Shown: positions 59,647 through 64,000 of the stretch, one piece after another
Layout: each line of letters begins with the position of its first letter
Position numbering within the stretch: the first letter of the stretch is position 1
Source: Hyphomicrobiales bacterium
GTDB lineage: Bacteria; Pseudomonadota; Alphaproteobacteria; Rhizobiales; Kaistiaceae
Assembly: GCA_017305635.1 (NCBI GenBank)
Contig: JAFKKF010000012.1
Location: 1 to 64,000, forward strand
Length of the DNA stretch: 64,000 nucleotides
Direction: 5' to 3'
The notes under the pieces: model-generated
Told to the model about the DNA's origin: nothing
Seen by the model: the letters and a program-made list of their open reading frames with translations, nothing else
The model's database searches: none
Made by a program: the position numbers and the translations under genes

Positions 59647-60960
59647 ATGACCGACAAGACGAAATCCGGAATGGCCTGGACGCGACGCGACTTCCTGACC
59701 CGCACGGCGCTCGCCTCGGGCGCGGTGATGGGCGGCCTCTCGGGGGCAAGCCCGCGCGGGCTCTTCTCCCCGGCGCTTGCGGCGGACGAGAAGACCATCA
59801 ACGTGCTCACCCTCGGCGAGGGCATCTTCGGCGATCCCTTCGTGAAGCTCGCCGGCGACTTCACCAAGGCGACCGGCATCAAGGTCAACAACGTCACCAT
59901 GGGCTACAACGAGTCCATGCAGAAGCAGGCCGCGGTCTTCGCGGCCCAGGGCACCGACCTCGACGTGGTCGGCGTCGACTACATGTTCCTGAAGGGCTAC
60001 GCCAAGGCCGGCCATCTCGCCGCCCTGGACCCGCTGATCCCGACGGAGCTCGCCGACTACTATTCCGACACGCCGGCGAACCTGAAGGATGTGTGGAGCC
60101 TCGACGGGCAGACCTACGGGCTCGCCACGGTCGGCAACTGCCAGAACTTCATCTACAACGAGGGGCACCTGAAGGATGTCGGGCTCGAGGCGCCGGACAC
60201 CTGGGACGCGCTCCTCTCTGCCGCGCAGAAGGTCGTCTCGGAGGAGAAGAAGCGCTACGGCTTCGTCGCCGGCACGGAGCGGCTGACCAAGGCGGTGACC
60301 GTCTGGCTGCCGATGTTCTGGGCGGGCGGCGGCGAGCTCTTCGACGACAAGATGCATCCGGTCTTCGCCAGCGACACGGGCACGAAGTCGCTCGAATTCC
60401 TGCTCGAACTCATGAAGACCATGCCGCCCGGCGGCGGTGCCTATACCGAGAGCGACGAGATCAAGGCGCTGTCGGTCGGCCTCGCCACGCTCGACCCGAC
60501 CTCGTGGGTGCCGGACTCGATCAAGAATGCCGACGACGCCACCAAGCCGAACCTGAAGACGCACGTCGCGCCGATGGGCTCGGCGCGGCGGGCACCGGTG
60601 CTCGGCGGCATCGGCCTCTGCGTGTCGAACTACTCGCCGCAGAAGGAAGCGGCGGCCGCCTTCGTCGCCTGGTTCAACTCGAAGGACGTGCAGGTCGGCA
60701 AGATCGTCGAGGCCGGCGGCCAGCCCTGCCGCATCTCGGCCTGGGAGGCCAATGCCGACGCCAAGCCGTGGTTCCGCTCGCTCAGCGAGAACCTGAAGGT
60801 GGCGAAGTCGCTGCCGCAAATCCCGGAATGGGGCCAGGTCGACGGCGCCATCTCGGCGCAGCTGACCCAGGCCTTCGCCGGCGAGATCAAGCCGAAGGAC
60901 GCGCTCGAGGCCGCGCAGGCCGGCGTCGACGAAGTGATGAAGGACGCCGGCTACTACTAG
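59647..60960 (+). CDS. Sugar ABC transporter substrate-binding protein, Tat-exported
   Basis: 437 aa from ATG 59647, after AGGGAGG. Twin-arginine signal (WTRRDFLTRTALASGAVMGG) with cleavage near ALAAD. The family 1 extracellular solute-binding domain has INVLTLGEGIFGDPFVKLAG, GYNESMQKQAAVFAAQG and FFAGGGELFDD-like WAGGGELFDDK. Family members bind oligosaccharides, polyols or glycerol phosphate. Followed by two permeases, with no ATPase gene in the window. Confidence 0.9.
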   Translation: MTDKTKSGMAWTRRDFLTRTALASGAVMGGLSGASPRGLFSPALAADEKTINVLTLGEGIFGDPFVKLAGDFTKATGIKVNNVTMGYNESMQKQAAVFAAQGTDLDVVGVDYMFLKGYAKAGHLAALDPLIPTELADYYSDTPANLKDVWSLDGQTYGLATVGNCQNFIYNEGHLKDVGLEAPDTWDALLSAAQKVVSEEKKRYGFVAGTERLTKAVTVWLPMFWAGGGELFDDKMHPVFASDTGTKSLEFLLELMKTMPPGGGAYTESDEIKALSVGLATLDPTSWVPDSIKNADDATKPNLKTHVAPMGSARRAPVLGGIGLCVSNYSPQKEAAAAFVAWFNSKDVQVGKIVEAGGQPCRISAWEANADAKPWFRSLSENLKVAKSLPQIPEWGQVDGAISAQLTQAFAGEIKPKDALEAAQAGVDEVMKDAGYY

Positions 60961-60979
60961 TCTCTCCCGAAGGGCGGGT

Positions 60980-60997
60980 CCGCGGCCATGGCCGCGG
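60980..60997. repeat. 18-bp perfect palindrome after the binding-protein gene
   Basis: CCGCGGCCATGGCCGCGG lies between the binding-protein stop and the first permease. It could form a cruciform or hairpin and reduce read-through, as is common after binding-protein genes. Confidence 0.4.
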
Positions 60998-61025
60998 GCC
61001 TGTCCGCCTTGCCGGAGCCCTCACC

Positions 61026-61922
61026 TTGCCAAGCGCAGCCCTTTCCGACTGGCGATCGCGCCGGATCGCGCTTCTCTACATGGCGCCGGCGCTGATCGTG
61101 CTGGCGGCGATCTTCGTCTATCCGCTGGTGGATGCCTTCATCACCAGCCTGATGCGCTGGAACCTGATCTCCAACGTCAAGCGCTGGACGGGGTTCGGCA
61201 ACTACGTGGCGATCTTCAGCGACCCGGCCTTCCCGGGGGTGGTCAGGGTCACCTTCATCTACTCGGCCCTGTCGCTCTTCTTCGAGTTCTCCCTTGGCCT
61301 GGCGCTGGCGCTGATGGTGCGGGCGGGCTTGCGGCGCGCGCTCCTCGGCTTCCCGCTGATGCGCGTCCTCATCCTCGCGCCGCTCCTCGTCGCGCCGCTG
61401 CTCTGGGCCTTCTATTTCCGCTCGTTCTACAGCCCGCAATTCGGCCTGTTCAACCAGGTCCTCGAGGGGCTCGGCCTGCCGACGGTGCTGTGGGTCAACG
61501 ACAAGAACCTCGCGATATTCAGCCTGGTGCTGGCGGACGTGTGGCAGTGGACGCCGTTCATGTTCGCGATCCTGCTCGCCGGGCTGATGGCGTTGCCGAC
61601 CGACGTCGTGGAAGCGGCGCGGATGGACGGCGCCGGCGGCTGGCGCATCCTCTTCGCGATCGAGCTGCCGATGCTGCGCCCCGTGCTCCTCGTCACGCTC
61701 CTCATCCGCACCATCGACTCCCTCCGCTATCTCGACCTCGTCCTCGTCATCACGCAGGGCGGGCCGGGGCGGAGCACCGAGATCCTCAACTTCCTTGCCT
61801 ACCGGACGAGCTTCCAGGAATTCCAGCTCGGGCGCGGGGCGGCGCTCGCCTTCATCGTGCTCGCACTCGTCATGCTCGCCGCAGCGGCGCTGCTCCGCGT
61901 GATGTGGAAGGCGTCGCGATGA
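61026..61922 (+). CDS. Sugar ABC transporter permease (UgpA/MalF-type)
   Basis: 298 aa from TTG 61026, eight bases after GGAG; ATG 61080 is a less likely alternative. Six membrane segments, beginning LLYMAPALIVLAAIFVYPLV. Cytoplasmic EAA motif: VEAARMDGAGGWRILFAIEL. It pairs with the following permease, which begins in its stop codon (ATGA). Confidence 0.9.
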   Translation: MPSAALSDWRSRRIALLYMAPALIVLAAIFVYPLVDAFITSLMRWNLISNVKRWTGFGNYVAIFSDPAFPGVVRVTFIYSALSLFFEFSLGLALALMVRAGLRRALLGFPLMRVLILAPLLVAPLLWAFYFRSFYSPQFGLFNQVLEGLGLPTVLWVNDKNLAIFSLVLADVWQWTPFMFAILLAGLMALPTDVVEAARMDGAGGWRILFAIELPMLRPVLLVTLLIRTIDSLRYLDLVLVITQGGPGRSTEILNFLAYRTSFQEFQLGRGAALAFIVLALVMLAAAALLRVMWKASR

Positions 61923-62731
61923 ACCGACGGCGCCTGCAGGGCATCCTCCTCTACGCCGGCACGGCGCTCGCCGCGTTCCTCGCGCTGTTCCCGCCGATCT
62001 GGGCGACGCTCTCCTCCTTCACGCCGTCGAACCGCGTCGGCGGCGAGCTCGACCTCGGCCACTGGACGCTCGACAACTACGCGGCGGTCGCCGGACAGCG
62101 CGACTTCTGGGCGAGCCTCGCGCATTCGGCGATCGTCTCGGTCGGCACCACGGCGGTGGCGATCTTTCTCGGCATCCTCGCCGCCTTCGGGCTGACGCGC
62201 TTCCGCAGCCGCTTCCGCCGGATCGCCTTCACGATCCTCGCGGTGCGCATGGTGCCGGGCATCGTGCTCGTCCTGCCCTTCTACCTCCTCTATCGGAACC
62301 TCGGCCTGCTCGACACGCTGCACGGCCTCGGCCTCACCTACCTCACCTTCGCCCTCCCGTTCTGCATCTGGATGATCAGCGGCTTCTTCGAATCGATCCC
62401 CTTCGAGGTGGAGGAGGCCGCGGCGCTCGACGGCGCGTCCAACTGGACGATCCTCTGGCGCATCCTGGTGCCGATCGCGGCGCCGGCGATCCTGACCACC
62501 GCCGTGCTGACCTTCATCTTCTGCTGGAACGATTTCCTCTTCGCGCTGATCCTCACCAGCCAGGATGCGCTGACGTTCCTGCCCCTGCTGCTGCGCTACG
62601 TGCTGCCGCAGGGGCCGCTCTACGGCCAGATATTCGCCGGCGCGACGATCTTCCTCATCCCGCCGCTCATCGGCCTGATCCTCATCCGGCGGCATCTCTC
62701 CACCGCATTCGGGCTCGGCGCGGTAAAGTAG
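61919..62731 (+). CDS. Sugar ABC transporter permease (UgpE/MalG-type)
   Basis: 270 aa. Six membrane segments, the first LLYAGTALAAFLALFPPIWA. EAA loop: VEEAAALDGASNWTILWRIL. The C-terminal ALTFLPLLLRYVLPQ precedes the last helix. Completes the channel; energy must come from an ATPase encoded elsewhere, perhaps a shared UgpC/MalK type. Confidence 0.9.
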   Translation: MNRRRLQGILLYAGTALAAFLALFPPIWATLSSFTPSNRVGGELDLGHWTLDNYAAVAGQRDFWASLAHSAIVSVGTTAVAIFLGILAAFGLTRFRSRFRRIAFTILAVRMVPGIVLVLPFYLLYRNLGLLDTLHGLGLTYLTFALPFCIWMISGFFESIPFEVEEAAALDGASNWTILWRILVPIAAPAILTTAVLTFIFCWNDFLFALILTSQDALTFLPLLLRYVLPQGPLYGQIFAGATIFLIPPLIGLILIRRHLSTAFGLGAVK

Positions 62732-62756
62732 CCCCGCGTTTCGACAGGAAAGAACC

Positions 62757-63665
62757 ATGGAAAAGAAGACACGGGTCGGATTCATCGGCGTCGGCCTCAT
62801 GGGCCACGGCGCCGCCAAGCACATCCTCGAGACGGGCGGCTATCCGCTCACCATCCTCGGGCATCGCAACCGCGAGCCCGTCGAGGATCTGGTCCGGCGC
62901 GGCGCCAGCGAGGCGAAGGACCCGGCGGAGGTCGCGGCGGCGAGCGACGTGGTGATCCTCTGCGTACCCTCCTCGGTCGAGGTCGAGGCGACGTTCGCGG
63001 GTCCGCGCGGGCTGATGGGCGCGGTGCGGCCCGGCATGATCTTCATCGACACCACGACCGCCGATCCGGCGGTGACGCGGAAGCTCGGCGCCGAGCTCGC
63101 GGAACGCGGCGCGCATCTCATCGATGCCGCCCTCGGGCGGACGCCGAAGGAGGCGGAGGCCGGCAAGCTCGCGACCTATGTCGGCGGCGATCCGGCGATC
63201 ATCGCCAAGGTCAGGCCGATCCTCGAGACCTATACCGACACGATCATCCTCTGCGGGCCGCTCGGGGCCGGCACGACCTGCAAGCTGGTCAACAACTCGA
63301 TCACCATGGGCATGACGGCGGTCTTCTCCGAGGGCGTCGCCACCGCGGCGAAGCTCGGCGTCGACCTCAGCGCGCTCTGCCAGGTGCTCGCCGCCGGCGG
63401 CGCCGGCGGGCGCATGTGGGACATGCTGCGGCCGTGGGTCGAATCCGGCGACGATAGCGGGCTGCGCGGGCCGATCCGGATCGGGGCCAAGGACATCCGC
63501 ACCTTCACGCGCATGGCCGAGAATGCCGGCATGGCGACCTTCGTCGCGCAGGCGGTCAACCAGATGCTGCGCACGGCGCTGAACCAAGGCCACGGCGAGC
63601 GCTTCCTGCCGGTGATGCCCGGCATCGTCGCGGAGTGGAACGGGACGAAGGTGCGGGATCTGTAG
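62757..63665 (+). CDS. 3-hydroxyisobutyrate dehydrogenase-family oxidoreductase
   Basis: 302 aa beta-hydroxyacid dehydrogenase. N-terminal Rossmann motif VGFIGVGLMGHGAAKHIL; substrate-binding FIDTTTADPAVTRKL; catalytic Lys in GAGTTCKLVNNSITMGM. The usual DAPVSGG motif reads DAALGRTPKEAEAG, a pattern seen in tartronate-semialdehyde-reductase and L-threonate-dehydrogenase-like groups rather than HIBADH proper. Located after the second importer, it may oxidise the acid produced by the lactonase before phosphorylation by the DUF1537 kinase. Confidence 0.86.
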   Translation: MEKKTRVGFIGVGLMGHGAAKHILETGGYPLTILGHRNREPVEDLVRRGASEAKDPAEVAAASDVVILCVPSSVEVEATFAGPRGLMGAVRPGMIFIDTTTADPAVTRKLGAELAERGAHLIDAALGRTPKEAEAGKLATYVGGDPAIIAKVRPILETYTDTIILCGPLGAGTTCKLVNNSITMGMTAVFSEGVATAAKLGVDLSALCQVLAAGGAGGRMWDMLRPWVESGDDSGLRGPIRIGAKDIRTFTRMAENAGMATFVAQAVNQMLRTALNQGHGERFLPVMPGIVAEWNGTKVRDL

Positions 63666-63732
63666 AGCGCGAGCGGCCCACCTCTTCGCTTCCCTCTTCC
63701 ACCGGGGCGAGGGCGAGCGTCGCGTGCGTCAC

Positions 63733-63784
63733 GCGCCCCCTCCACCGGCTTCACCGGTCCCCCTCCCCCGTTTCACGGGGGAGG
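63733..63784. repeat. Third copy of the dispersed palindromic repeat
   Basis: Begins GCGCCCCCTCCACC, has an inner ACCGG/CCGGT hairpin, then CCTCCCCCG (63762-63770) and CGGGGGAGG (63776-63784) around TTTCA. It matches unit A at 23560 in orientation and layout, differing in the loops. Lies between convergent genes and could serve as a terminator. Confidence 0.75.
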
Positions 63785-63794
63785 ATAGGCGCAC

Positions 63795-64000
63795 CTAGAC
63801 CCGCACCAAGCCCTCGCTCGCCAGGTCCGACCAGAGTGCATCCGGGATGGGCATCGCCAGCGAGCGGGCCGCCCAAGCGACCTCGTCCGGCGTCATGAGG
63901 CCGGGGATGACCGCCGATATCGCCGGGTGGCGGAGCGGGAAGCGGAGCGCCGCCGCGGCGAGCGGCACGCCGTGGCGCTCGCAGACCTCCTTCAGCCGGC
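63795..64000 (-). CDS. Aldo/keto reductase, C-terminal part (cut by the window edge)
   Basis: The minus-strand frame from the edge to the TAG at 63795 encodes about 67 residues, including CERHGVPLAAAALRFPLRHP, AISAVIPGLMTPDEV, and PIPDALWSDLASEGLV. This is the characteristic end of aldo/keto reductases of the L-fucose/D-threo-aldose 1-dehydrogenase and pyridoxal 4-dehydrogenase group. That group oxidises aldoses to lactones with NAD(P), which would feed the lactonase at 58707. Only the C-terminus is visible, so the active site cannot be checked. Confidence 0.75.
   Translation of the reverse strand, partial: RLKEVCERHGVPLAAAALRFPLRHPAISAVIPGLMTPDEVAWAARSLAMPIPDALWSDLASEGLVRV

Overview
The window is high-GC DNA from an alphaproteobacterium, most likely of the order Hyphomicrobiales (Rhizobiales). 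That placement is an inference from gene content: a DUF2865 protein, DUF2059, DUF2214, a rhizobial-type phosphonate monoester hydrolase, an Atm1-type exporter, adjacent psd/pssA genes, a class II DAHP synthase, and dispersed palindromic repeats rich in CTCCCCCG/CGGGGGAG. I cannot name a genus. I saw no rRNA, tRNA, CRISPR array or insertion sequence.

Left edge (1-3400): the end of an integrative element. It carries a serine recombinase, a tyrosine integrase, small hypothetical genes and a tandem pair of tiny secreted cysteine peptides (36 and 42 aa) that share the motif C-T-S-x-x-C-D. No family is obvious for the peptides and they are the most novel item here. Then come an SGNH-fold protein, a large membrane-anchored SH3 protein, an RND efflux adaptor and pump, a response regulator with its histidine kinase, a DapA-family lyase/aldolase, and an EamA transporter.

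Middle (15.4-49.8 kb): mostly core metabolism and envelope. A five-gene operon (15469-20986) couples a Fe3+/putrescine/2-aminoethylphosphonate-type ABC importer to a phosphonate monoester hydrolase. It is followed by PuuE allantoinase, phospholipid synthesis (psd, pssA), Atm1, a LysM protein with 29-residue tandem repeats, and a LOG protein. A translationally coupled minus-strand operon runs cysS - MNT antitoxin - HEPN toxin - VOC - GFA - cimA. A Zur-boxed znuACB operon, a maleylacetoacetate isomerase-like GST, a DUF2865 protein, two L,D-transpeptidases, a RecD-like helicase, a BrnT/BrnA toxin-antitoxin pair, nadE, DAHP synthase, a glutathione reductase, gabD-rpiA and gph complete the section.

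Right end (49.8-64 kb): a sugar or acid-sugar catabolic region. A SIS isomerase and a RraA-family aldolase are divergent. A minus-strand operon has a DUF1537 acid-sugar kinase, a collapsed pdxA remnant, an Ldh_2 dehydrogenase and an HpcH/HpaI aldolase. A DeoR regulator faces the opposite way, followed by a XylFHG-like sugar importer, a COG3618 lactonase-type amidohydrolase, a second sugar importer that lacks an ATPase gene, a 3-hydroxyisobutyrate-dehydrogenase-family protein, and the end of an aldo/keto reductase. Together these suggest uptake of a sugar, oxidation to a lactone, hydrolysis, dehydrogenation and phosphorylation of the acid, and aldol cleavage. The usual kinase partner PdxA2 has been lost.
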